From: Trileptium ribeirensis | Lineage: Eukaryota > Nematoda > Enoplea > Enoplida > Thoracostomopsidae | DNA: 64,000 nt | NCBI GenBank assembly: GCA_030248225.1 | Contig: JASANE010011606.1 | Span: forward strand, 1-64,000 | Direction: 5' to 3' | Shown here: one piece after another, positions 11,595-23,649 of the stretch | Layout of the letters: the number at the start of each line of letters is the position of its first letter | Numbering within the stretch: position 1 is the first letter of the stretch | Notes under the pieces: model-generated | Database searches by the model: none | Seen by the model: the letters and a program-made list of their open reading frames with translations, nothing else | What the model was told of the DNA's origin: nothing | Translations under genes and position numbers: made by a program

Positions 11595-12173
11595 TTATTT
11601 AATTGGTTTGTATAGTAGCGTAGTGACGTATTTCTTGCGATACCGGTGCGACGCTGACAATACCATAACACCATCCTTGATAGAAAGCGCATACAAATGA
11701 TTGAGCATGACGTGTTGTGGCTCGGGGAGAACGTTAGGGTCACACTGTGCCGGAATGTCTCGATTCAAGATCACCTGAAGCAGCTGAGGAGGCAACGCCG
11801 GCGGAGCTCCAGCATTTTCAAACGATTTTCGATCCGGAATCACCGTGGAAAACTCCGTTTGATTGAAATTAGAACCACCGGCTACTTTGTCTGGCAATCC
11901 ATCAGTACCGCCAGCTGCGAGCGAATCACGCAAATCTCGATCCAACGCGTCAAAAACTTCAAAATCCTTCTTGTCGACGACCATAATATTGTTCTCGGTT
12001 CCGAGGTGATTGTCAGTTTTTGGCAGACTATTATCGCACCGCCAATCGTTGTCAACACAAAATTTGAACTCGTGACGACCTTCTGGAAGGTTTATGATCG
12101 TGGTGAAGTCGTCGGTTGATTTGACGAGTGGAACTCTTGTCTTCCAGTCATTCCAACTGCCAGTAACAAATAC
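11595..12173 (-). CDS. PRKAB: AMPK beta, coding exon 2 (terminal)
   Basis: It begins VFVTGSWNDW directly after the acceptor TTGCAG (12174) and includes the stop at 11597-11595. It encodes most of the CBM, the linker and the whole ASC domain in one exon; vertebrate orthologues split this part over several exons. No canonical AATAAA is obvious within 100 bases downstream; TTTAATAAGG is the nearest match. Confidence 0.95.
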   Translation of the reverse strand, partial: VFVTGSWNDWKTRVPLVKSTDDFTTIINLPEGRHEFKFCVDNDWRCDNSLPKTDNHLGTENNIMVVDKKDFEVFDALDRDLRDSLAAGGTDGLPDKVAGGSNFNQTEFSTVIPDRKSFENAGAPPALPPQLLQVILNRDIPAQCDPNVLPEPQHVMLNHLYALSIKDGVMVLSASHRYRKKYVTTLLYKPIK

Positions 12174-15100
12174 CTGCAATAAAATACATTTATATGTATC
12201 TTATATATAACAAAAACTAAATGAATATAAAAGCTGAAAATCAGGATTAAACAAGCAATTACGTCGAGAAAAGTAATAGCGCCTTGGGTGCTATAATATC
12301 GTTCAGCTTCGGCATCTACTAGTAAAAATATTTTCTATGACTCTGAGCATTTTATCGCTAATGTTGATGTGATATTTCTGCCTTTAGATTTTATGATTTT
12401 CAATGACTAGTAAAGCTGTACTATCTTGCGTTTTCAAATTTGATGGCCTTTCACATATTGGTGTTGCACATTAAGAAAATCCGTGTTGTGTATTTCCTAC
12501 CGTATAACCGGCATTCTTGCTGCAGCATTCAGACCGGTGCAATTCAGACAAATAGTGTATCAGTGATGGCAAAACAAAACAACCGACAATCTTGCTTCAG
12601 CGTTCAGACCGGTGCACTTCAGACAAATAGCGTATCGCCGATGGCGAAACAAAACCACCGGCAACATTGCTTTAGCGTTCAGACCTGTGCACTTCAGAAA
12701 AAATAGCGTATCGCCGATGGCGAAACAAAACAAGCGGCAATCTTGCTGCAGCATTCAGACCGGTGCACTTCAGACAAATAGCATATCGGCGATGGCGAAA
12801 CAAAACAACCGACAATCTTGCTTCAGCGTTCAGACCGGTGCACTTCAGACAAATAGCGTATCGCCGATGGCGAAACAAAACCACCGGCAACATTGCTTTA
12901 GCGTTCAGACCTGTGCACTTCAGAAAAAATAGCGTATCGCCGATGGCGAAACAAAACAAGCGGCAATCTTGCTGCAGCATTCAGACCGGTGCACTTCAGA
13001 CAAATAGCATATCGGCGATGGCGAAACAAAACAACGGGCAATCTTGCTGCAGCATTCAGACGGGTGCACTTCAGACAAATAGCATATCGGCGATGGCGAA
13101 ACAAAACAACGGGCAATCTTGCTGCAGCGTTCAGACCGGTGCATTTCAGAAAAAATAGCGTATCGCCGATGGTGAAACAAAACAAGCGGCAATCTTGCTG
13201 CAGCATTCAGACCGGTGCACTTCAGACAAATAGCATATCGGCGATGGCGAAACAAAAGAACGGGCAATCTTGTTGCAGCATTCAGACGGGTGCACTTCAG
13301 ACAAATAGCATATCGGCGATGGCCAAACAAAACAACCGGCATTCTTGCTGCAGCCGCCACACGGGGGCACTTGAGAGAAATAGTGTATCGCCGATGGTGA
13401 AACAATGCCGCTTCCCGATCTGCTAAATGTGTGTCAAATATGACTACAACATCAGCGAGAGCGCGCACTATGCACTATTCCAGTTGTCGGTAAGGTAAGC
13501 TATTGTTTCCCTTCGATAGATATTAGAGATACCTGTTTAGAATTGGTTTGTACTGTGTTAATTTTTTAGATTCAGTGCTGGTATGAGATTCCCTGCCGAC
13601 GAAGTGCGGTATATAAATTTGTAAAATTTACCAATAGAATGATGAACTTACAAGTACGCAGCGAGCGGTATAGTTGTTAGCAAGGTTCATAATCACTGTA
13701 GCAACAATTGTATAACACATCAGAGTGAAACGTACGAAATCATGCACGATTTGGCCGGGATGGTTTCCCGAGGACACAGTACCATAAGAAAAAGGCATTA
13801 CATTTTAGTACCATTACATTTTAGTGAATAGCATCATCTTTTCTAGCAACCTCAAAAACGTTCATGGTTGCTATTCAAATATATTCCAGTTTTTAAGGAT
13901 TGTCTCAAAAACGTGACGTATATACAAAGAGTTAAAATCACTTTTTCAACCACAACTTTGTCTTGTTATCAAACAATTTGATAAAAAAGATATAAATATC
14001 GAACTGTTGAACAGTCAAAACATATAGCATTTTCTCCATAAAAGTGGAAAAGCTTAGGTGGTCAAATATGGTGACGATAGGATGTTCCAAAGATGCCGGA
14101 AAACTTGCAACCAAATTTTTGTTAAAAAGAGGGTTTATGAAAGAGGAGCAAAAATAAACGGAGGCAGGGGTGGCGACAAAATTGTGCTGACGGCGAAAGG
14201 TGCTGTGAAGATCCCTTGTGTGTGAGACAAATTTCATATCGACAATGTGTTTTGGACGTCAACGTTAAATGCCAGCTGATGTGCATCGAAAAAAACGGAA
14301 AGACAAAGATACGTTGAATTTTGCTGGCTGTAACCAGGAGTTTGTTTTTTAATTACACAAAGACACTGAGTTAGAACAACACGAGTTAAGTTAAAAATTT
14401 GCCCATTTGACCTTGAATTATGTAAACAAATGAACATCTAGACCTACGCTGTTTCTAAATTTCAAATTAACGTTAATCGTTAGTAATTTATAATATATAC
14501 AGACTAGGTAGTATCATGACGACTGACCAGGAATAGCACTAATGCTCCGAACAAACACAATTCATGGTGAACCCGCGAAAAAGATAAAATAACAAAAAAT
14601 GAAACCATTTTTCCACGCGATATAATTAGATTTCTAGGTTTTGCAGATAGAACTATCGCTTTTCCAGGTTTTCATGGCGGAGCGCGGACCCTGATTTGTG
14701 AACACGTATTTCAAAATAAAACTGAATACGTGTTTCTTCTCCGTTACAAAATCATAGGGGATACTGCCTTTAGAGGTTCTACTTTACCGGTATGGCTTTG
14801 CCTCACCCATGCGGTCACGCAGCCGACTATGAGAGAAATTGTCGTTTTATAATCTATTATTTATAATGCTTCCTTAGAGATACATCACTATATTTAGCGT
14901 CTTGTCGGCAACCAGCGGTTCGTGACTTTCTCTCTCCCAAAATGTCGCAATTAACAGGAATGTATAAATTTTAAACAAACGTACGTTTTTGGCCGATCCA
15001 CTGCCCCATTTTATAACAACCGGATATTCATTGCTATGTTCATACTGAAGTGACGGCTGAGATTCAGTGCCGTGTGAGCCCGGTTTAGCGATTTTTAGCT

Positions 15101-15209
15101 GGACTGGACATTCGTCGTCAAACGTACTCTGATGGCGATGTCGGAAGGTGTGGCCAGATTCAGTCCGACTCCGGTGAGCACCGCCAACAGTACCTTGTGC
15201 TTGACCCAT
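11595..15209 (-). CDS. PRKAB: AMP-activated protein kinase beta subunit, complete two-exon gene
   Basis: Scaffold and glycogen-binding subunit of the AMPK heterotrimer, the cytosolic energy sensor. Exon 1 is 15209..14985 (75 codons) and exon 2 is 12173..11595 (192 codons plus stop). The donor GTACGT and acceptor TTTTATTGCAG join them in phase 0 to 267 residues, close to the ~270 of animal beta subunits. The protein starts MGQAQG; Gly2 could be myristoylated as in the family, though position 6 is not Ser/Thr. The CBM covers about residues 62-142, with carbohydrate-contact equivalents W85 (GSWNDW), K112 (EFKF), W119, L132 (HLGT) and N136. S94 (PLVKS) matches the allosteric-site serine. The C-terminal alpha/gamma-binding (ASC) domain, about 197-267, runs from PPQLLQVILN through LPEPQHVMLNHLYALSIKDG to YVTTLLYKPIK. 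Family and completeness are secure; start and junction rest on reading. Confidence 0.95.
12512..13406. repeat. 75/76-bp satellite, 12 units, in the AMPK beta intron
   Basis: Twelve units each contain TTCAGACCGGTGCACTTCAG, then AAATAGC(A/G)TATCG(C/G)CGATGG and GAAACAAAACAA. The first six form two copies of a three-unit higher-order repeat 226 bases long, because every third unit carries an extra A in CAGAAAAAATAGC. As 75 is a multiple of three, several frames on both strands stay open for over 100 codons (for example 12989..13426 plus and 12920..13468 minus) and spell 25-residue repeats. These ORFs follow from the period and are not evidence of a gene. Confidence 0.9.
13410..14870. other. Rest of the AMPK beta intron
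   Basis: Non-coding sequence between the satellite and exon 1. I see no further exon or recognisable mobile element; the minus-strand ORFs at 13938 and 14234 resemble nothing known to me. Confidence 0.4.
14985..15209 (-). CDS. PRKAB: AMPK beta, coding exon 1
   Basis: 75 codons from ATG (15209-15207) to AAAAAC at 14985, followed by donor GTACGT. It encodes the variable N-terminus and the first CBM strand (VVIKWGSGSAKN). Reading on past the donor would add 36 residues unlike the family. Confidence 0.9.
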
Positions 15210-15300
15210 GTATACTTCTAAGCATTAACTATATACTATGATATTATTTGTCTAATATAAATACAAGATATATTGCAATAGCGCACCCAATAGAAATGAC
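15210..15300 (-). promoter_or_regulatory. Presumed 5' flank of AMPK beta
   Basis: On the minus strand, an ATTGGG (inverted CCAAT-like) box and an AT-rich TTGTATTTATATT stretch lie 50-90 bases upstream of the ATG. This is only suggestive; no transcription start can be fixed. Confidence 0.2.
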
Positions 15301-15939
15301 TACTACTCGCTCAATGTTCGCCCATATCGAAATTTGTTATAGTACCACTAGATCGAAATGCGATTCGTATTTCAGGCGCATACCAAACTTGTTATAATTA
15401 GTTATGGAACCGAATCTTTAATTGTTTTATGGAAGACCGGTTAGTGTACCCTGTGACTGTGATAGATATGTACAAGCTTTGACAGTATGCCCTAAATGAA
15501 CATGGGATCCCCAATTTTGCCGCACCCCATTTTTACGTGTTTTTTACCATTTTCAAGGTTGCGGACAGGCGTGAACATTTTGAATTACTTGCCTCACATG
15601 TATCCACTACGAGAAAAAAGCTATGAAAAATAGCGCTTGAAATTTATTATGATTTTTATTGATACTTGCGATTTAGAAATTCCTAAACTTTCTGTCTTTT
15701 AGGTCATTGGACGATTCCGAACAGTCCAACACGGCCGGTCGGACGTTCATAGAATCAAATAGCACAACTAGTTGCAACAACTGAAAAATTCGTGCTGCAT
15801 GTATATATATACCAGGTTTCTGAACCAGTATTACTAGCGAGTGGCTGTTACAATCAACTTTGAACAATTTGAAGCATAATATAGAAAACCAAGAAATCAC
15901 ATGTTTCGGTTGGGAAGCGATTTCAGAGAGTAAAGTTCA

Positions 15940-16385
15940 AAAAGGGGGCACCATCCACAGATATGTTTCTGGCTACTACATTCGATGAAAATTCTGCCAG
16001 GGGGTACAAAACTCCCCCTGGTTCGGAGCTTCGTGTGTGAACTAGGACCCCTTTGAATTAGACTGGGGGGGCAAAACTAGGGGTCGAAACCTAAATTTTA
16101 AAAAAATATATTTCCAGCCTATATTTAATAAATGGCGTCAGAAACGGTGCGAAAACGACTTCATTGAGGTTAAAACCAGTTTTAAAACAATTTCTGGCTT
16201 ACAATCACATTTTTAGCTTCAGAAAGGATCTTTGTTAAAAATTTGTCATGTATTTTTATCAGCCGGGATATTTTTAAAAGCCAAAAATTTTGCAAGGGCC
16301 AGCCGCCCTTTGCCATGTGTGAGTTTATCGGCCTTCTCCGCGGCACGTTTCTTACCAAAACGTAACCGACATCTCCAATAGTGGC
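15940..16385. repeat. Dispersed repeat family R, copy 1
   Basis: It shares GATGAAAATTCTGCCAGGGG, CCCCCTGGTT and GGCGTCAGAAACGGTGCGAAAA blocks, in the same order, with sequence at 51455-51850 and 52205-52450. The borders are unclear. There is no coding capacity, so it is probably a non-autonomous mobile element of unknown class. Confidence 0.4.
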
Positions 16386-16389
16386 CAAA

Positions 16390-17870
16390 GGGAAAGGGGG
16401 AAAGATATAGAGCGAGTTCGAGGGTTACCCAGAAATAGGAGTAAAATCAAGAATATGGGGAAAGGAGCCACCAAAGGGGATGGACCGGTCTACCAGCGGT
16501 CGGAGATACCCTTTATCACTGGATGAGAGTTGCGCGAGTTCCCGGTGGTAGACATGTCATTGTCCCGGGCAGGGATGATCGAGTTTAGGTCCATGTTAGG
16601 TGATAAACTGAATAGGCCGTGTGAACATACATAAACCCAAGTAAGCAACAGTTTGACCAATTAGAGTTGGTTTCCAATTATGTTTTGCAACACAAGCAAA
16701 CGTAGACCATTGATTGCATTAAAAAGTAAGTTGCCATGGGATAAAAATTGGGAGTTTACGTATGGATGGTATCGGTGCACCCGGCACCCTTTTAGACGTA
16801 ACATCTTCAAAATTAAGCTGAGGCTAAACTGAATTTCGGTTAGCAGGATTGCATATCCGTGCTAATACTGATTGTACCCTGGCGAGTCCGGATGACAGGC
16901 CATGGTGCATTAATAAAACTTTGACCAGAATAAGTCATGACACTAAGTAAAACGTTGTAAAAGTTTGAATTGTGAAAATGAATATATTTAAGACATGAAA
17001 ACAAAACTGTAAAAAAGTTGTAAAGTTGGAAGAAAAAGAAAAAAACAAAATTACAATATTGCGAATTAAAACGATAATTTACTTAAAGGTTTCTTGTATG
17101 GTTTTATATGGCGGTGCCGCGCCCGTGTAGGCTAGTACACCCCTAAGCTTAGAGTCCACCAGAACGTGTCCAGGAACACAGGTTCTGGATTCAATACTTA
17201 TAAATTTCATGCAAAATGTTTTAGGCAAAATGTCGCTACGGCGAAGAGTCCGCGTAACAGTCCCGTAGCGCATAGTAAATAGAATTTGAATAAGTTTTGG
17301 CATGACTTTTTGGAAAGCATAAATCTGAGAAATTTGAATTGAGAAATTTCATCATAGATGGTCAAATGAGAGTAGGTTTGAACTATATTAGTTCTGAAGG
17401 CATCCAAGCTCTATCTCAGCCCGGCAAGAGGCCAGAATTGAGATATAGTCTGGACCTATGAGGGATTTCTCATAAAATTGTTAGCTTGTCCTGCAATACT
17501 GGAAAATTCTTTTACCCAGAATGACCTTTTACCTTTTACCCAATTCATGCATAAAACAAAAATCTGGGCTTTACCTTTAGAGATCGTAATATTAATGTCG
17601 AAAGATTGCATCAGAACCCTAAAGCTATGAATATTTACAAATCGTCTGAAAATAATTCAAGAATAACACCATTAAAATAACAAATCTAGCAATCCGTTAC
17701 AACATGAGCCTTCGCTAACAATTTAGCAAAACTTAACAAAATCCCGGCATTATGCACCAGGTATAACAACTATAACAAGCTTCCCAAATATTGGGGTCAT
17801 AGTGATAACCGTGAGTTTCGCACTGCGAAAATAATCAACCTGTAACATTTTTTATAGCTTTTGAACTTTT
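16390..17870. other. Gene-free stretch
   Basis: A purine-rich part (16390-16620) is followed by AT-rich DNA. The minus-strand ORF 17079..17303 (74 codons) has no recognisable motif. Confidence 0.3.
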
Positions 17871-17879
17871 GAATAAGTG

Positions 17880-18480
17880 TTAGTGTTAGTGTTGAGGGAC
17901 ATGTGACACAGGATTTTCGCTAAATAGAACGTGGGTGTTGGCCCATAACTGCCAAGCCCCCTAAGCGTAAAATTTCCCCGGCCTGTGCATTGGACAACCC
18001 CTAGGCGAGGCTTGCGCTAAGACATAGTTCCGACAACCATGTCCCACCACAGGGAATGTTTACAATGTCACAGCCTTCGACGATAGAGCAGCCCATGGTG
18101 TGGCAGCCTGGGGTCCAACGGGTGGTAAAAAGGTGCCGGAAAGGGTGAAAGACCAATCCCACCCAGAGGTTCCCGTTTAAGGAATGGGCTGCCCTTTTTC
18201 TGGTCTGCCTTATACCCGGCTAGGACTTACTCTGCCTAGCGCACCCGCCTCCTCGGCAGGGTCCAGAAATGCAGGTAACCTCCTGCAAAGTCACTGTGAA
18301 TGAGCCTAAGTATACTTATAAGCCTGTATGTGTGTCTACGCAAATGCGGGCGACCGCCGAGTTGGTGTGAGGGTGTACTATTGGGCGATTTTAACAAAAT
18401 AAAATCAGAAACCTTAAAAACTGTTCAAGGTTCGTGCATGCTGTCGATTTCACTGAGACTGACAACAGCCACAATGACAA
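17880..18480. repeat. GC-rich unclassified block, possibly an old LINE or SINE leader
   Basis: This island contrasts sharply with its AT-rich flanks. It contains GTGGCAGCCTGGGGTCC, AAAGACCAATCCCACCC and TGCCTAGCGCACCCGCC, followed by an A-rich stretch and AAT-type microsatellites (18580-18600 and 18750-18777). It has no long frame. The layout recalls a LINE untranslated leader or SINE body, but I recognise no family. Confidence 0.3.
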
Positions 18481-19261
18481 ATTAGCGAGAACTTTAAGGA
18501 AACCAAACGCGAAAAGAAGAAAAAACCAAGAAAAACAACAAAACTTCTAATCACACATTAAAAACCCATAAGTATATCAATAATAATAATAATAATCTAT
18601 CAACACTACAAAACTCGTCACACCAAGTACTCTCGACTACCAGTAGTAATAATAATAGCACGCAACATTATCCAATCGAATTCACCAAAACTAAACTGGT
18701 AGCCACCCTTACACAAAAGTCCACCATTAGCTAAGTAAATTTATTTATTAATACTTATTTTATTATTATTATTATATAGTAAGGAAATTCTGATGTAAGT
18801 TTTTGACTGGGAAAAAGGGTTATCTGGAGACAAATTGAAGGTATCCGTAGGGATTAAGTATATTTCTGGATAGGGATAATTAAGTGGAACCCCATTCGGC
18901 CAGTTTAGAGAGTTAAGAAATCGTATGCAGTTAAGAAAAAGTCAAATATTGATGTATTTATTTTTTGGAGAATATGGTGGAAATTAAAGGAACCCAAGGT
19001 TAATAAAAATGGAAAAATAATGGGTTAAAGAGTTTTCAACATAAGGGAAAAGATGAAATGTAGTCTAGCGATAGGGGAAAATTGTACCCGAATTGGAGAA
19101 TTCTTAATACTTTTGGAAATTTGGTAGTAAAGTGAAAATATTGACTTTTAAGTAAAATGGAATGTCAAATCAGGGCATAGGGGTAATATACCCCCATATA
19201 GGAGTAAATAATGGGTTCACCCGAGTGGTAATAAGTGTGGACGTACCCTTTCAAAAGCATA

Positions 19262-19925
19262 TAAGGTTATAAATATAATTTTCCGCTGCTTTTTTACTTC
19301 TGACGCTAAGACCCTATTACATGCTTACATCACTTATGTGAGACCACAACTAGAATATGCTGCCCAAGCATGGTCTCCGTGCTACCTAGGGGATATAGAT
19401 CTAATTGAACGCGTTCAGCGTTATTTTACGCGCCGTCTTTATGAACGAAACAACTGGGTGTATGCACCATACACAGAGAGACTACAAAAATTAAGCCTTG
19501 AGCCATTGGAACTACGCCGCTTACACTTTGATCTCATTATGGTTTATAAATGCTTGTATAAAAATGTTAATGCTTGTCAACATTTATTTACCCTTTCTAA
19601 TGTTGTGCGTACCAGAGGTCATTCAAAAAAACTGGTAAAAAAGAAATTTAAAACCAATATTCTGAAACACTCGTTTTCTGTTCGCGTTATCGATGCATGG
19701 AATTCACTACCTGAGTATGTTGATGGTAAACCATTCATACAATCGTCATGCCTTAATACATTTAAATCGTTATTAAAAAAAGTCAACCTAGACCATTTTT
19801 ACATTACGACAGAAACCTTTAATCAGATATAAGAGGATTAAACCCTATCTGATTTATTTTTATTTAATTACTGTATGCTATATGTGTACATTCTTTAAAT
19901 AAAATCTTGTTGTTGTTGTTGTTAT
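19262..19925 (+). mobile_element. 5'-truncated CR1/jockey-type LINE, C-terminal end plus (TTG)n tail
   Basis: Reading from about 19262 gives the region after the reverse transcriptase catalytic core: YVRPQLEYAAQAWSP, then IERVQRYFTRRLY, VRTRGHSKKL and VIDAWNSLPEYV. These are the usual order of the conserved tail of CR1-like ORF2 proteins. The stop is at 19830. A short 3' sequence with AATAAA (19898) ends in TTGTTGTTGTTGTTG, as expected of a LINE with a short-repeat tail. The catalytic domains are absent, as is common when reverse transcription stops early. It is dead as an autonomous element. Confidence 0.85.
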
Positions 19926-20276
19926 AGCCCACCCCATCGGAAGGAAATAACGATAAAGCCAAAAGAAATGTGTTATTTAAGTAAAAATAGGAAAATTTGT
20001 AAATTGGTGAATTTTGAGTCATATTTTAGAGGTAATATATCGATAGGGAGTAGGAAATGAAGAATAAAATATGAAATTTGGATAGTTTTATCCCATTGGA
20101 GATGAATATAGAAATCACCCCTGTGGGAGGATGGATATCCCCCAGGGAAGGATAATGAAATTGGTATGATTTTAGAAATTAGGTCAAAACCTATGAAATA
20201 TTGTCTATGAGGGAGGGAAATACAAGGTTGGACCTGCCCAAAAGTTGACACCATGGGGCAGGGCCCTCCAATTTGT

Positions 20277-20313
20277 GGGGTGGGGGGCGGGGGTGTGTGG
20301 TTGGGCGGTGGTG
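20277..20313 (+). other. G-rich tract with quadruplex potential
   Basis: Four G runs (GGGG, GGGGGG, GGGGG, GGG) fall within about 30 bases, separated by loops of 1-8 bases, which meets the usual pattern for a G-quadruplex. No gene context is apparent. Confidence 0.5.
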
Positions 20314-20339
20314 TGCTCCCAGCTTTTTCAAGTGCTACC

Positions 20340-23030
20340 TGGCAAATAACGATGTGCCCCCTGTAAAAATTCTGGGTTCCAACAGGTTCAACGCTTCGCG
20401 GCAAATTTTTTTGTTTCCGCACAGTAAAAACACCCCAAACGACAATAATTTGCACTAAATTTAGTCTTGAACCTAAAATTACGCAAATTTTAGCTAAATT
20501 TGCACTAAAATAGCTTTTTCCCTATTACAAGCGTTTTGGTAGCGTGTCCGACATGAATTTTTAACCGCTTTTGTCTTGGCAAAATGCTCACTGGCAAAAT
20601 TGCCCTCCCCCGATTTATGCCTCTGGTACTGAGGTTCATCCTCTCGATTTTATTTCTGCTCGAACACACACTCCATTCGATTATTCCCATTCTTATTAGT
20701 TTTTAGATTTGGTTATGGGTTATGAGCAACTAGGTACCTGGGTCTAAGTCCTTAGATTTAAATTATTACAGCTACTGTTTAGCAGGTATAACTTGAGTGA
20801 TAGCAGTTTGAATTTAGGTTAGCTATTACTTTACTATCGCCCTTGCGGGTTGGCACAGCAATACAGCCGCCTCGCTGGTACCACCGTACGAGTATCTGAA
20901 ACCTCAGCCGTAGATTAACACTATTACTTTCCACTTATGTTAAACAAGCCGACCCCGGCTGGCTGCCGAACTACGTTACTAAAACTAGATAGCAGCGGTC
21001 GACTACTATTCACTTGAAGTTTCATACCCTGTAAGATCCCCGGCTGGCTGATCGCACAGAAGATATTCGTGGCCCCCGGCTGGCTGGCCAAAAAAAGTAC
21101 TTGGGATCTATCGGTGGCTCGAGGGGTTAAGCGAATCTTCGCCCCCTACTTGCCCGGTCTACTCAAGACTAGCACTACTTGTCAACTAGACTGCTGCTGG
21201 TTGTCAACCTGACAAGTAATACTACTATCAAATGAAGTCACCTGTATTCTCGCCCTGCTATTCTCACTCGACACACGGGCCGAAGTTTTAAATATTACTA
21301 ACTACTATTTACCACTTCTATTGTTTTTTTTGGAAAATAGTATTACTAGAATTAAGTAATCATTGTTTTTATGATACTTAGTTATGAAGTCCTTAAGCTA
21401 CGGCGTTTCTTCTTTAAGCTCCAAGAAATCCAATGAGATCCATAAATAAGTTCCGCCAAGTATGCCTGAACGCATTTCTTTGCGTTAAACTCTCCAAGTA
21501 TGACAGCAGAATACAATTCTTTTGTATAGAACTTTCTCGACTCCGAGTCAAAATATAATCTTAAAGGCTTTAACCATAAGTTAGCTAATAAAGGATTTTA
21601 GTGAAAAATATCCAAATTAGGAACGAAAATAAATAGAAATTTATTAATATTTTAGGATTTGAGATATAGGTGGTGATGCGTATAATAAAGGATTTATTGA
21701 ATTAAGATTTTTGAACTAAAATTTCGTGAAACTAAGACCCTGGAATCTCTGGTAGCCTACCAAACCCGCACAGTTTTTACAAGCTCATAATGTGTCGTTC
21801 AACTCGATATTCCACTAGTTAGCAACCAACGGTATCATATATCGCTCCTGGTAACCCAGCGGTATAGACTAATATGCCATCTGGTTATAACGAGCTCAGT
21901 TCCAATTAGAAAGGTAACGCAAAACATAAATCGGTAAAATGAGAATTGCAGCTAGGTATATAATTTTCCTAAATATTTTTATAACTAAAGTAAAAATACA
22001 CGTACTAGCTATGTGTCCTACAGCACATTTCAATGATTAGCAATAAAGAATGTTTTCATACATGAATACAAGTGTAGGATCACACGTATAAATTGGCTAT
22101 TAGGGGCCTAAATCCTTAAACACGGACCTCTGAAATCGCCCCAGAGCCCATTCTTCTCGTCGATGGCACATAGAGCGGAAAATTTCATCAATTATGAGCA
22201 AAATTACAAAATATAAATAATACTGCTGCTAAATATATATGCAGGCTCAGAGGAGATTAGAGAGTTAAGTTACCCGCAGAGGCTCCAACTGCCACTTGTG
22301 TCTTCGGCTACCCCTGATAGGTAGTTCAATCCCCTCCTTGACGGCTCCCGGAGCATTAAAAACATAGGCAACCCCGACGGCCCCGTAACTCCAATCCCAC
22401 AGGGCCTTCCACTCAACCGCGGAAAAGCTACCCACGCTCGAAGGCCTCACTCTCCCAAACACTTCTGACCTCGTTCCATTTATGACTGTATCGCTTTGGA
22501 TACAAATGCATTTTAACCGATAACCGTTGTAATATATTAATTTATCACGACCTCATATGTGCAATAAATTTACATATAACCCTTTCATTCTTAAAATAAT
22601 GTGTAACAGTTCGTACCTATCTACTCTATACCCAAAACCCAAGTTTAACCTGAACTTTAACCCATTAACTTGAACCTCAACCTGCAACATATCATCATTG
22701 GATGTTGTGTAAGTGTTTGTTGTTTACCAATTGTGTTGTGCTGTTACTGTATATTGCGTTATGGGCGTTGGTCGTAGATGTTTTAGATTTGTACATGTGT
22801 ATCTATTTATACTACAAGTGTGAAGACATGTTAATATTTATGAATTTGTTCTGTACCGAAATAATGTGCATAACTGCAGCATCATGGATGTGTGTGGTTA
22901 TATAAGCTTTCTATGTGCTGGAATATATGTACTATTGCAATTTGAAAATTGAAAAAAACGCAGGAGCATTTTTAAGACTTAACTAAGTGTCGGAGAGTTC
23001 TCAAGGTAGTAACAAAGTTGAAAGAGTTTG
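20340..23030. other. Gene-free stretch with GC-rich blocks
   Basis: The exact 13-mer CCCCGGCTGGCTG occurs three times at about 20956-21090, within a decayed repeat. A GC-rich block at 22262-22470 supports a 65-codon minus-strand ORF with no family I know. The rest is AT-rich. Confidence 0.3.
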
Positions 23031-23044
23031 CTGTGAGTCTATGC

Positions 23045-23645
23045 GATGGATTGGAAATATATCGAATTTGAGTGTAAGGGTTGTGTGCCTTAAGTATTAG
23101 GTCTACATTAGCGGATATGTGTATGTATATCTGCTGGATTTTCGGATAAAATCTTAAATTTTGTTTATACTTATAAGAATTCGGGGAAATTCACAAAAAC
23201 TTATTCTCTAACGACTAAAATTCACTACGGTTTAAGAGGAAATTTTAGGGGAGGGGAACCAGAGTAAAACTTGGAAAACTTATTATGTAATTTGGAACAC
23301 TTTAGAGAAATCAATAGGGAGAAAATCGGCAGTAGACATATAGCTCGGGTATTTAAGCGATTGCGCAGCTAGATCCGGGCCTCAGTCGGTCTCAGAAGCT
23401 GTGCAATCAATGTGAGTACGGTTCAGCTGTTTATTTGTTTTATTGTGTGTAGAGTTTGCAGTTTGTTATAGTGTAAACTGTGAAATAAACTGTCTGAATT
23501 ATTAGTGTTACAAGTTAAGGCCTAAGGAATAAGCTTGTAAAATAAATAGTCCGTGGTGCTCGCATTGGGGAATATTGTAGTAACCAACTGTTACTTCGTG
23601 TGTAATCTACGGTGGGACTAAACACCCCTAGGACCACGTAGGTTA
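23045..23645 (+). mobile_element. Long terminal repeat, copy 1
   Basis: About 600 bases align throughout with 27995-28590 in the same orientation, with scattered substitutions and small indels. Shared landmarks, in order: TTAGCGGATATGTG, TCTAACGACTAAAATTCAC, TAATTTGGAACACTT, a TATA-like GCTCGGGTATTTAAG (23342-23357), CAGTCGG(T/C)CTCAGAAGCTG, a polyadenylation-like AAATAAA (about 23483) and CTACGGTGG..CTAAACACCC. A TATA box followed by a polyadenylation signal is the expected U3-R layout of an LTR. The exact TG..CA ends could not be fixed. Confidence 0.75.
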
Positions 23646-23649
23646 CAAA

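Noticed and set aside
12512..13406. CRISPR array
   Set aside because: The whole unit repeats with no unique spacers, and the genome is eukaryotic.
12612..13468. Overlapping ORFs of 100-182 codons on both strands
   Set aside because: They follow from a 75-bp (25-codon) satellite lacking stops in several frames; no start context, homology or splice signal supports a protein.
14874..14984. Extension of AMPK beta exon 1 to the in-frame stop at 14874
   Set aside because: Family similarity stops at the GTACGT donor and resumes exactly in exon 2, so the extra 36 codons are intron.
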